This document shows, in pieces, positions 1-6,077 of a stretch of 7,290 nt of DNA (the first letter of the stretch is position 1; each line of letters begins with the position of its first letter). The notes below the pieces were generated by a model. It saw only the letters and a program-made list of their open reading frames with translations, made no database searches and was not told where the DNA came from. The stretch is from contig JAQGHZ010000536.1 in NCBI GenBank assembly GCA_028291485.1, forward strand, positions 1 to 7,290, in the 5' to 3' direction. Made by a program: the position numbers and the translations under genes. This DNA is from Rubritepida sp. GTDB taxonomy: Bacteria > Pseudomonadota > Alphaproteobacteria > Acetobacterales > Acetobacteraceae.

Positions 1-209
1 GCCGGGACTTCCAGGCACGGCGCATGAAGGCCCGCTATAGGCGCGGCAAGGACAATCTGCTGGTCCACACGCTGAACGGCTCGGGCGTGGCCGTGGGCCG
101 CGCGCTCATCGCCGTGATGGAGACGCATCAGCAGGAGGATGGCAGCATCCTGATCCCCGAGGTGCTGCTTCCCTGGATGCGGATGGATCGGATCCCGGCG
201 GCGGGGTAA
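1..209 (+). CDS. serS: Seryl-tRNA synthetase, C-terminal fragment (5' end outside the window)
   Basis: This is the 3' end of a gene that enters from the left; 68 complete codons and the TAA stop are visible, starting with the codon at 3-5. The product charges tRNA-Ser with serine in the cytoplasm, using ATP. The visible part carries class II synthetase motif 3, seen as NGSGVAVGR followed by ALIAVMETHQQ, in which the arginine contacts ATP. The preceding DFQARRMKARYR and the closing DGSILIPEVLLPWM are the usual SerRS C-terminal sequence. No frameshift or unusual ending is seen. The catalytic motifs 1 and 2 and the N-terminal coiled-coil arm lie outside the window and cannot be checked. The gene converges on cydB, and the two stop codons are only 9 bases apart. 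Identification rests on strong resemblance of the C-terminus to the family. Confidence 0.93.
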   Translation, partial: RDFQARRMKARYRRGKDNLLVHTLNGSGVAVGRALIAVMETHQQEDGSILIPEVLLPWMRMDRIPAAG

Positions 210-217
210 CCCCCGCC
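200..217. terminator. GC-rich hairpin at the serS/cydB convergent junction
   Basis: Bases 200-206 (GGCGGGG) pair perfectly with 211-217 (CCCCGCC) around a TAAC loop, and the loop contains the serS stop codon. The stem sits between two converging genes and could slow or stop RNA polymerase coming from either side. No T-run follows on either strand, so it is not a canonical intrinsic terminator, and a GC-rich genome produces such stems by chance. Confidence 0.3.
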
Positions 218-218
218 C

Positions 219-1226
219 TCAGTGGTAGCCGATGTCCGCGCGGACCTTTCCGCGGAAGACCCAGTAGGACCAGCCCGTGTAGACCAGGATCACGGGCAGC
301 AGGAACAGCGTGCCGACCAGCAGGAAGGCCTGCGTCGACGGCGAGGAGGCCGCGTCCCAGAAGCTGTAGTGGTGCGGCACGATCATCGGCCAGAGGCTGA
401 TCGTGATGCCCGTATAGGACAGCACGAAGAGGCCGATCGCGCAGACGAACGGCCCGCCATGCGAGCCGCTGTCCAGCAGTCGCCAGAGCGAGATCGTGAT
501 CACCGCCGTCGCGATCGGCACCGGCGAGAAGACCAGGATTCCCGGCCAGGTGAACCAGCGCGCCGCGATCTGCGGATCGATCAGCGGCGTCCAGACGCTC
601 ACGATGCCGATCCCGATCAGCACCGCCACGAGACAGACCCGGGCGCTGCGCCGCGCGCGGGCCTGGATCGCGCCCTCGGTCTTGAGGATCAGCCAGCCGG
701 CGCCGAGCAGCCCATAGCCGAAGACGAGCGCGAGGCCGGTCAGCATCGAGAAGGGCGTGATGAAGTCGAAGGAGGAGCCGGTGAAGTGCCGCCCCTCGAC
801 CTGGAACCCCTCGATGAATGCGCCGAGCATCACGCCCTGGCAGAAGGCCGCGAGGCCCGAGCCGTAGCAGAAGCCGTGGTCCCAGAAGGACTTGTGCTCG
901 GCGTCGCGGAAGCGGAACTCGAAGGCGACGCCGCGGAAGACGAGCGACAGCAGCATCACCAGGATCGGGAAGTAGAGCGCTGGGATGATGATGGCGAAGG
1001 CCAGCGGGAAGGCCGCCAGCAAAGCGAGGCCTCCCAGCACCAGCCAGGTCTCGTTGCCGTCCCAGATGGGCGCGATGGAGCTCATCACGGTGTTGCGCGA
1101 GGCGAGGTCCGGCTCGAAGCCGTAGAGAATGCCGACGCCGAGGTCGAAGCCGTCCAGCAACACGTAGAAGAAGATTCCGGCCGCCAGAATCAGCGTCCAG
1201 ACCGGCACGAAGCTCAGCGCGGTCAT
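219..1226 (-). CDS. cydB: Cytochrome bd-type quinol oxidase subunit II (CioB/CydB)
   Basis: This is the second core subunit of the cytochrome bd quinol oxidase, a multi-pass inner-membrane protein that pairs with CydA. The 335-residue length is usual for the short, CIO-type CydB. Family motifs seen: DGFDLG at residues 25-30 in the first membrane helix, WDGNETW at 55-61 (its Asp corresponds to the one linked to the proton path in E. coli CydB), RGVAFEFR at 98-105, GYGLLGAGWLILKTEG near 170-185, and SLWPMIVP at 277-284. Hydrophobic segments cover most of the chain. The start is the ATG at 1226, because it begins the conserved N-terminus and has a strong Shine-Dalgarno (GGGAGGAA) just upstream. 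The frame stays open further upstream, but that part lies in another frame of cydA. The start overlaps the cydA stop as ATGA, so the two are probably translationally coupled. No CydX-like small gene follows; serS ends 9 bases downstream. Confidence 0.95.
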   Translation of the reverse strand: MTALSFVPVWTLILAAGIFFYVLLDGFDLGVGILYGFEPDLASRNTVMSSIAPIWDGNETWLVLGGLALLAAFPLAFAIIIPALYFPILVMLLSLVFRGVAFEFRFRDAEHKSFWDHGFCYGSGLAAFCQGVMLGAFIEGFQVEGRHFTGSSFDFITPFSMLTGLALVFGYGLLGAGWLILKTEGAIQARARRSARVCLVAVLIGIGIVSVWTPLIDPQIAARWFTWPGILVFSPVPIATAVITISLWRLLDSGSHGGPFVCAIGLFVLSYTGITISLWPMIVPHHYSFWDAASSPSTQAFLLVGTLFLLPVILVYTGWSYWVFRGKVRADIGYH

Positions 1227-2620
1227 GGCGTTCCTCCCTCGGGCTGCAGCTGCACGGTCGTGGGCCTGCTGGGGCGTCCGGCCTCCACGGGCGAAGTCTC
1301 CTCCGGCGGTGCGTCGAGGCCCTTGCGGATCATCCGCGCCATCACCCAGAAGCCGGCCGGGAAGATGATCAGGTAGACGATCATGTAGCCCAGCAGCGAG
1401 ATCAGCACGTCCGAGCCGGTCAGCGAGGGCGAGACGGAATCGGCTGTCCGCAGGTGCCCATAGACCGTCCAGGGCTGCCTTCCCACCTCGGTCGTGGTCC
1501 AGCCCGCGAGCACGGCGACGAAGCCGGCCGGCCCCATCACGAGGCAGCAGCGCAGGAACCAGGGGCTGTCGAAGAGCTGCCTGCGCCAGCGCAGCAGCCA
1601 GCTCACCGCGACCAGGCAGAGCATGAGCGTGCCGATGCCGACCATGATGCGGAAGGCGAAGAAGGGGATCGCGACCGGCGGGAGGTCCTCGGGCGGGAAA
1701 TCCGTGAGCCCGCGGATGGTGCCGTCCAGGCTGTGGGTCAGGATCAGGCTGCCGAGCAGCGGGACCTCGATCTGGTAGCGGTTCGTGGCGTTCGCCTGGT
1801 CCGGCAGCGCGAAGAGGATGAGCGGCACGCGCGATCCCGTCTCCCAATGCCCCTCCATGGCGGCGAGCTTGGCCGGTTGGTGCTCCAGCGTGTTCAGCCC
1901 GTGCTGGTCGCCGATCAGGATCTGCAGCGGCACCAGCACGGTGAGCAGCCAGAGCGTCATGGAGAGCATGACGCGGCCCTCGGCCACGTGGCGCCCCTGG
2001 CGGATCAGCCAGGCGGCGACGCCGACCACCACGAAGCCGGTCGTGACGTAGAAGCCCGTCACCGTATGGGCGAGGCGGAAGGGGAAGGAGGGGTTGAAGA
2101 CGACCTGCATCCAGTCGGTCGGGAAGAAGCGCCCGTCGATGATCTCGAAGCCCGCCGGCGTCTGCATCCAGCTGTTGGCCGCAAGGATCCAGAAGGAGGA
2201 GAGCAGCGTGCCGAAGGCCACCATGCAGGCCGCGACGAAATGCGCCCAGGGCGGCACGAGCTTGCGGCCGAAGAGCAGCACGCCGAGAAAGGCGGCCTCC
2301 AGGAAGAAGGCGGTTAGCCCCTCATAGGCGAAGAGGGGGCCGAGGACGTTGCCGGCGGTGTCGGCGTAGCGGCTCCAGTTCGTGCCGAACTGGAAGGGCA
2401 TGATGACGCCGGAGACGACGCCGACACCGAAGGCGACCGAGAAGATCCGGATCCAGAAGGTCGAGATCCGGAAGTAGACCTCCTTCTTCGTGACGAGGTG
2501 CATGCCTTCCAGGATCGCGATGTAGGAGGCCATGCCGACCGTGAAGGCCGGCATCAGGATGTGCCAGGCGATCAACCAGGCGAACTGGAAGCGGGAGAGG
2601 AGGACGGGGTCCAGTTCCAT
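1223..2620 (-). CDS. cydA: Cytochrome bd-type quinol oxidase subunit I, cyanide-insensitive (CIO) type
   Basis: This is the heme-bearing subunit of a quinol:oxygen oxidoreductase in the inner membrane; it oxidises quinol and reduces oxygen to water without proton pumping. The protein has 465 residues, shorter than the roughly 520 of E. coli CydA, because the quinol (Q) loop is short, as in the CIO/CioA branch. Heme and oxygen-site residues match by position: His20, Glu100, Glu108, His185 (in RLAHTVTGFYVT) and Met326 (in FRIMVG). The Q-loop lysine and glutamate are Lys251 and Glu256 in PAKLAAMEGHWE. The hallmark GRQPW is at 380-384, just after Glu378. The last 30 or so residues are a Pro/Ser-rich tail. 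The ATG at 2620 is chosen because MELDPVLLSRFQFAW aligns with the family N-terminus and AGGA lies 9 bases upstream; an open extension to 2809 lacks family similarity. The gene is followed by cydB with an ATGA overlap. The name cioA would also fit. Confidence 0.95.
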   Translation of the reverse strand: MELDPVLLSRFQFAWLIAWHILMPAFTVGMASYIAILEGMHLVTKKEVYFRISTFWIRIFSVAFGVGVVSGVIMPFQFGTNWSRYADTAGNVLGPLFAYEGLTAFFLEAAFLGVLLFGRKLVPPWAHFVAACMVAFGTLLSSFWILAANSWMQTPAGFEIIDGRFFPTDWMQVVFNPSFPFRLAHTVTGFYVTTGFVVVGVAAWLIRQGRHVAEGRVMLSMTLWLLTVLVPLQILIGDQHGLNTLEHQPAKLAAMEGHWETGSRVPLILFALPDQANATNRYQIEVPLLGSLILTHSLDGTIRGLTDFPPEDLPPVAIPFFAFRIMVGIGTLMLCLVAVSWLLRWRRQLFDSPWFLRCCLVMGPAGFVAVLAGWTTTEVGRQPWTVYGHLRTADSVSPSLTGSDVLISLLGYMIVYLIIFPAGFWVMARMIRKGLDAPPEETSPVEAGRPSRPTTVQLQPEGGTP

Positions 2621-2827
2621 GAGACATGATCCTGTGAAACGGGCCAGTCCGACGTCCGGCCTCTTGGGCGTTGCGAAGCAGGCTAGCACGCCATGGCAGC
2701 GCGCCGCGCGCTTCATGGATTGTCGGTTCATGCTTTCCGAAGGGGCACCGGCTGCCGATGGCGCCCCGTTGCCGGCCCTGTGGAGTCGCGCTTGCGCGAA
2801 ACGCCCCAAGCTGGTGAGGATCGGGGC
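2621..2827. promoter_or_regulatory. Divergent intergenic region between cydA and the DUF4239 gene
   Basis: These 207 bases must hold the promoters for cydAB (leftward) and probably for the DUF4239 gene (rightward). I could not identify a convincing -35/-10 pair for either. Two perfect GC dyads are present: 2698-2712 (AGCGCGC, centre C, GCGCGCT) and 2786-2799 (TCGCGC, TT, GCGCGA). The hexamer TTCATG occurs at 2712 and again at 2727, 15 bases apart. No clear FNR/Anr-type TTGAT-N4-ATCAA box is seen. Ribosome binding sites lie at the two edges: AGGA ahead of cydA and GAGG ahead of the ATG at 2828. Confidence 0.45.
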
Positions 2828-3634
2828 ATGACGCTTCTTGACGATATTGCCGAATGGAGCTTCGCGGCCTTCGCGCTACTCCTCCTGCTCACCCAGCTTC
2901 TCGCGAAGGAGCTGGGCTTCCTGTACGGCCGCCATCGCGCCAAGGAGGGCCAAGACCAAGCCGAAGGCGCCGGCCTGGTCGTGGCCGGAATGCTGGGGCT
3001 GCTGGGTTTCGTGCTGGCCCTCACCCTCTCCTTCGCCAATAACCGCTTCGACGAGCGGAGGTCCGGTACGCTGGCGGAGGCCAATGCCATCGGCACCGCC
3101 TGGCTGCGCGCCGAGGCGATCGGCCATCCGCGCGGCGCGGAGATCGCGCGCCTTCTCGTGGACTATACGAAGGTCCGGGCCGATTTCGTCCGTGCCGGGC
3201 GCGACACGGCGGTGCTCGATGACCTCAACCGGCGCAGCTCCGCGATGCAGAACGAGATCTGGGGCCATGTGGCTGCGCTGGTCCGCGAACGGCCCGACCC
3301 GGTCGCCACCTCGCTGATGTCCTCCGTCAACGAGACCTTCGACGCCAGCACGGCCGAGCGCTTCGCCTATGCCTTCACCCTGCCGCCCCAGCTCCTCTGG
3401 CTGCTGCTAACGATGGTGATGCTGGGGATGGCGGCGCTCGGCCTCCAGCTCGGATTGCGCGGGCGCCCCCTGCGGCTCGTGTCCACGCTGCTGACGGTGA
3501 TGTGGACGCTCGTGGTCATGGACATCCTGGACCTCAGCGCCGCCCGCATGGGGAACCTGCGGACCAGCGCCGCGGTCTATGACTGGACGCTCCAGGGCTT
3601 CAGCGGCGCCATCCGCATCCCGCCGGCGCCCTGA
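2828..3634 (+). CDS. Bestrophin-like (DUF4239) family membrane protein
   Basis: The 268-residue product looks like a member of the DUF4239 family, which databases describe as having a bestrophin-like domain. Bestrophins are anion channels, but the function of the bacterial DUF4239 proteins is not established. Four membrane segments are visible, at about 10-27, 49-70, 188-206 and 217-235, with a charged middle domain at about 71-180. The family signature is the end of helix 2 and what follows: LGLLGFVLALTLSFA (56-70), NNRFDERR (71-78) and EANAIGTAWLRA (84-95). The ATG at 2828 is chosen because GAGG lies 8 bases upstream and the hydrophobic N-terminus starts there; the frame is open back to 2693 without a comparable site. 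It is transcribed away from cydA. It is probably its own unit, since 84 bases containing a promoter candidate separate it from the next gene. A role in ion or membrane-potential balance is inference only. Confidence 0.78.
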   Translation: MTLLDDIAEWSFAAFALLLLLTQLLAKELGFLYGRHRAKEGQDQAEGAGLVVAGMLGLLGFVLALTLSFANNRFDERRSGTLAEANAIGTAWLRAEAIGHPRGAEIARLLVDYTKVRADFVRAGRDTAVLDDLNRRSSAMQNEIWGHVAALVRERPDPVATSLMSSVNETFDASTAERFAYAFTLPPQLLWLLLTMVMLGMAALGLQLGLRGRPLRLVSTLLTVMWTLVVMDILDLSAARMGNLRTSAAVYDWTLQGFSGAIRIPPAP

Positions 3635-3664
3635 TGGCCGCCTGAAGCCGCCAAGGGGGGCCGG

Positions 3665-3693
3665 CTGACTTCCCCGCCGGGCGTGCCTAGGAT
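3665..3693 (+). promoter_or_regulatory. Candidate sigma70-type promoter for the Fsr-like transporter gene
   Basis: CTGACT at 3665-3670 resembles the -35 box TTGACA (4 of 6), and TAGGAT at 3688-3693 resembles the -10 box TATAAT (4 of 6), with an ideal 17-base spacer. Transcription would begin near 3700, leaving about 20 bases before the GTG start at 3719. This also argues against the ATG at 3692, which would overlap the -10 box. The call is from pattern only. Confidence 0.4.
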
Positions 3694-3718
3694 GTTCAGA
3701 AATGAAGCGGAACGTCCT

Positions 3719-4951
3719 GTGAGCACCCATCAGACCGCGCTGAAAGCCCCCGCCGCGCAAGTGGCGGCCCCCTTAGCCCAGGCCAACGGCACGACCTTCG
3801 CGGTGATCCTGTCGCTCAGCTTCTGTCACCTGCTGAACGACATGATGCAGTCGCTGGTGCCGGCGATCTATCCGATCCTCAAGGAGTCCTACGGGCTGGA
3901 CTTCGCGCAGGTCGGGCTGATCACGCTGGCCTTCCAGTTCACGGCCTCGCTGCTCCAGCCGGTGGTCGGCATCTACACCGACCGCCGGCCGATGCCCTAT
4001 TCGCTGCCGGTCGGCATGAGCTCGACACTGATCGGGCTGCTGCTGATGGCGCATGCGCATTCCTATCCGGTCATCCTGCTGGCGGCGGCGCTGATCGGCG
4101 TGGGCTCGTCGGTCTTCCATCCGGAGGCGTCGCGCGTGGCGCGGCTGGCCTCGGGCGGGCGCTATGGCCTCGCGCAGTCGCTGTTCCAGGTGGGCGGCAA
4201 CACCGGCTCGGCGATCGGGCCGCTGCTCGCGGCCTTCGTGGTGGTGCCGCATGGGCAGGAGAGCCTCGTCTGGTTCTCGGCGGCGGCGCTGCTCGGCATG
4301 CTGATCCTGGTGCAGGTGGGCAGCTGGTACGCGCGCAACCGCGTGGCCCGGGCCCCGGCCCGCAAGGCGGGCGCGACCTCCGGGCATGGGCTCTCGCGTC
4401 AGCGCGTGACGCTCGCGATCCTGGTGCTGGTGGCGCTCCTCTTCTCGAAGAACGTCTACACGGCGAGCCTGAACTCCTTCTTCACCTTCTACCTGATCGG
4501 CCGCTTCGAGGTGTCGGTGCAGGCCGCGCAGGTCATCCTCTTCGTCTTCCTCGGCTCGCTGGCGGCGGGCACGGTGATCGGCGGCATCGTCGGCGACCGG
4601 GTGGGGCGGCTGCCCATCATCTGGTTCTCGATCCTGGGCGCGCTGCCCTTCACGCTGGCGCTGCCCTTCGCGAACCTGTTCTGGACCGTGATCCTGGCGG
4701 TGTTGATCGGGCTGGTCATGTCCTCGGCCTTTTCCGCGATCCTGGTCTATGCACAGGAGCTGCTGCCGGGGCGCGTCGGCCTTGTGGCCGGCGTCTTCTT
4801 CGGCTTCTCCTTCGGCCTGGGCGGGCTCGGTGCCGCGGCACTGGTCGAACTCGCGGACCGCACGAGCATCGATACGGTGTATGCCGTCTGCGCCTTCCTG
4901 CCGCTGCTGGGGCTGCTCACGGTGTTCCTGCCGAAACTGTCCGAGCGGTAA
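3719..4951 (+). CDS. fsr: MFS transporter, fosmidomycin-resistance (Fsr) family
   Basis: This is a 12-helix major facilitator superfamily exporter in the inner membrane, expected to be a proton-driven drug efflux pump. From the GTG at 3719 it has 410 residues, close to E. coli Fsr (about 406). Fsr-like sequence: HLLNDMMQS in the first helix (37-45), GIYTDRRP in the loop between helices 2 and 3 (84-91), FHPEASRVARLASGGR (133-148) running into AQSLFQVGGN (152-161), and a second loop motif GDRVGR (292-297). A basic stretch near 206-230 is the central cytoplasmic loop. Start choice is uncertain: GTG at 3719 has GGA 7 bases upstream and lies just past a candidate promoter; ATG at 3692 and GTG at 3683 are in frame but lack a spaced ribosome site. 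It is followed after 32 bases by the AhpD-like gene, so the two are probably co-transcribed. Fosmidomycin itself need not be the natural substrate. Confidence 0.88.
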   Translation: MSTHQTALKAPAAQVAAPLAQANGTTFAVILSLSFCHLLNDMMQSLVPAIYPILKESYGLDFAQVGLITLAFQFTASLLQPVVGIYTDRRPMPYSLPVGMSSTLIGLLLMAHAHSYPVILLAAALIGVGSSVFHPEASRVARLASGGRYGLAQSLFQVGGNTGSAIGPLLAAFVVVPHGQESLVWFSAAALLGMLILVQVGSWYARNRVARAPARKAGATSGHGLSRQRVTLAILVLVALLFSKNVYTASLNSFFTFYLIGRFEVSVQAAQVILFVFLGSLAAGTVIGGIVGDRVGRLPIIWFSILGALPFTLALPFANLFWTVILAVLIGLVMSSAFSAILVYAQELLPGRVGLVAGVFFGFSFGLGGLGAAALVELADRTSIDTVYAVCAFLPLLGLLTVFLPKLSER

Positions 4952-4983
4952 TCGCCGGACGGCGCAACCCGACGGAGGATCCC

Positions 4984-5391
4984 ATGGCGACTGTCACCTT
5001 GTGGAGCGATGCGCAGGTCGAGGCCGACCCGCGCATCAAGGACGTGTTCGACGATATCCGGGCCACGCGGAAATCCGACTTCGTCAACAATTTCTGGCGT
5101 GCGCTCGCGAACCAGCCAGCGGTGCAGGAACGGCGCTGGGCCTCGCTCATGGAGGTCATGTTCGCGACGGGCGCGCTCGATCCGCTGACCCGGGAACTGG
5201 TCTATATCGCGGTCTCGATCGCGAACGGGTGCAGCTACTGCGTCCATTCCCACACGGCGGCGGCCCGGGCGAAGGGGATGAGCGACGCGCAGTATGGTGA
5301 CCTCCTGTCCGTGGTTGCGATGGCCTCGCAGACCAATGCGCTGGCCACGGCGCTGCAGGTCCCCGTCGATCAGGCTTTCAGTGCCAGCTGA
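4984..5391 (+). CDS. Carboxymuconolactone decarboxylase / AhpD-like family protein
   Basis: The product is a small cytoplasmic all-helical protein of 135 residues with the CMD/AhpD fold. It has the redox-active pair Cys83-X-X-Cys86 in NGCSYCVHSH. By spacing, Glu71 and His90 match the glutamate and histidine that form the proton relay in mycobacterial AhpD (E118, C130, C133, H137), so thiol peroxidase or disulfide-reductase activity is plausible. True carboxymuconolactone decarboxylases of aromatic degradation lack this CxxC pair, so that reaction is unlikely. The start ATG has a strong GGAGG with a 5-base gap. It sits 32 bases behind the Fsr-like transporter in the same direction, suggesting one operon. 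The hydroperoxide or thiol substrate cannot be told from the sequence, and no partner peroxiredoxin (AhpC) is in the window. Confidence 0.88.
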   Translation: MATVTLWSDAQVEADPRIKDVFDDIRATRKSDFVNNFWRALANQPAVQERRWASLMEVMFATGALDPLTRELVYIAVSIANGCSYCVHSHTAAARAKGMSDAQYGDLLSVVAMASQTNALATALQVPVDQAFSAS

Positions 5392-5444
5392 GGCGACGGG
5401 TTTCGCGACAGTCATCGGCCGGGCCGGAGGCGGTCGAAGGCGCG

Positions 5445-5470
5445 TCGTTATTTTCGGCCGTGAATAACGA
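5445..5470. promoter_or_regulatory. 26-base near-palindrome, candidate operator
   Basis: TCGTTATT (5445-5452) is a perfect inverted repeat of AATAACGA (5463-5470). The spacer contains the palindrome CGGCCG (5455-5460) on exactly the same centre, so 22 of 26 positions obey the symmetry. AT-rich arms stand out in this GC-rich DNA. It lies about 54 bases past the stop of the AhpD-like gene and about 30 bases before the candidate -35 box of the molybdenum hydroxylase operon, a position suited to a dimeric activator. A hairpin terminator is less likely because no T-run follows on the plus strand. Confidence 0.5.
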
Positions 5471-5500
5471 AGAGAGCGAGCGCCTGCACCTGTCGCCGAT

Positions 5501-5529
5501 TTGATTGTTCGGGGCCGTCCTCCTTTGAT
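5501..5529 (+). promoter_or_regulatory. Candidate sigma70-type promoter for the molybdenum hydroxylase operon
   Basis: TTGATT (5501-5506) and TTTGAT (5524-5529) each match 4 of 6 bases of the -35 and -10 consensus, with a 17-base spacer. Transcription would start near 5536, giving a leader of about 70 bases before the ATG at 5606. The leader ends in a strong AGGAGG. No riboswitch-like structure was recognised in the leader. Confidence 0.35.
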
Positions 5530-5605
5530 AGGGTCGGAAACAAGGCCTCGGCATCCAACCGGGCGTCCGCGCCGCCAGGGCGCTCTCAGGGACAGGAGGG
5601 ACGGA

Positions 5606-6067
5606 ATGACGAAGCTCAACGTCAACGGACAGGTCGTCGAGGTCCAGGCCGAGGACGACACGCCGCTGCTCTGGGCGCTCCGCGAGCAGCTCGGCCTCAC
5701 CGGCACGAAATACGGCTGCGGTATCGCGCAATGCGGCGCCTGCACCGTGCATGTTGACGGCGCCGCCATGCGCGCCTGCTCCATGCCCGTCTCGGCCTTC
5801 GACGAGACGCGGAAGATCGTCACCATCGAGGGCCTCTCGCCCGACAGCAGCCATCCCATCCAGCAGGCCTGGCTCGCGCTCGACGTGCCGCAGTGCGGCT
5901 TCTGCCAGCCCGGAATGATCATGGCCGCCGCGGCCCTGCTCGCCGCGACGCCGCGCCCGACCGAGGCGCAGATCCGCGAGGAGGTCACGAACATCTGCCG
6001 CTGCGGCACCTTCAACCGGGTCATCGCGGGCATCCAGCGCGCGGCCGGCCCGGCCACGGCCGGTTGA
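5606..6067 (+). CDS. (2Fe-2S)-binding subunit of an IorA-type molybdenum hydroxylase
   Basis: This is the small electron-transfer subunit of a xanthine-oxidase-family enzyme, of the kind found in isoquinoline 1-oxidoreductase (IorA) and membrane aldehyde dehydrogenases. It has 153 residues. The N-terminal plant-ferredoxin-type domain binds one [2Fe-2S] cluster through Cys38, Cys43, Cys46 and Cys58. The C-terminal helical domain binds the second through Cys97, Cys100, Cys131 and Cys133 (QCGFCQPGM and NICRCGTF). All eight ligands are present, so both clusters should form. The ATG at 5606 has AGGAGG 6 bases upstream and begins the conserved MTKLNVNGQ; an open extension back to 5501 overlaps the promoter candidate and is rejected. 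It has no signal peptide. The large subunit, which starts 10 bases after this stop, has a Tat signal, so the two probably fold together in the cytoplasm and are exported as one complex. The substrate is not known. Confidence 0.93.
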   Translation: MTKLNVNGQVVEVQAEDDTPLLWALREQLGLTGTKYGCGIAQCGACTVHVDGAAMRACSMPVSAFDETRKIVTIEGLSPDSSHPIQQAWLALDVPQCGFCQPGMIMAAAALLAATPRPTEAQIREEVTNICRCGTFNRVIAGIQRAAGPATAG

Positions 6068-6077
6068 GGAGGAAGCC

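Noticed and set aside
222..1376. Long plus-strand open frame opposite cydB
   Set aside because: It is rich in Arg, Glu, Asp and Gln with no recognisable domain, and lies opposite a clear CydB. This is the usual antisense shadow of a GC3-biased gene.
1227..1847. Upstream extension of the cydB frame
   Set aside because: The extra 207 residues are Arg/Pro/Ala-rich and overlap cydA in another frame. The conserved CydB N-terminus and a strong ribosome site start at 1226.
1454..2317. Plus-strand open frame of 287 codons opposite cydA
   Set aside because: It has a low-complexity Glu/His/Arg-rich composition and no family similarity, and it fully overlaps the well-supported cydA.
2621..2809. 63-residue N-terminal extension of cydA
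   Set aside because: It has no similarity to CydA and would fill the divergent promoter region. The ATG at 2620 matches the family start and has a ribosome site.
5415..5437. Hairpin after the AhpD-like gene (5415-5421 pairing with 5431-5437, one G-U pair), followed about 10 bases later by TTATTTT
   Set aside because: The T-rich stretch is too far from the stem and belongs to the 26-base palindrome, so a canonical intrinsic terminator is not supported.
4747..6057. Minus-strand open frame of 436 codons across the end of fsr, the AhpD-like gene and the [2Fe-2S] gene
   Set aside because: It crosses three well-supported genes and a regulatory spacer, is low in complexity and shows no domain.
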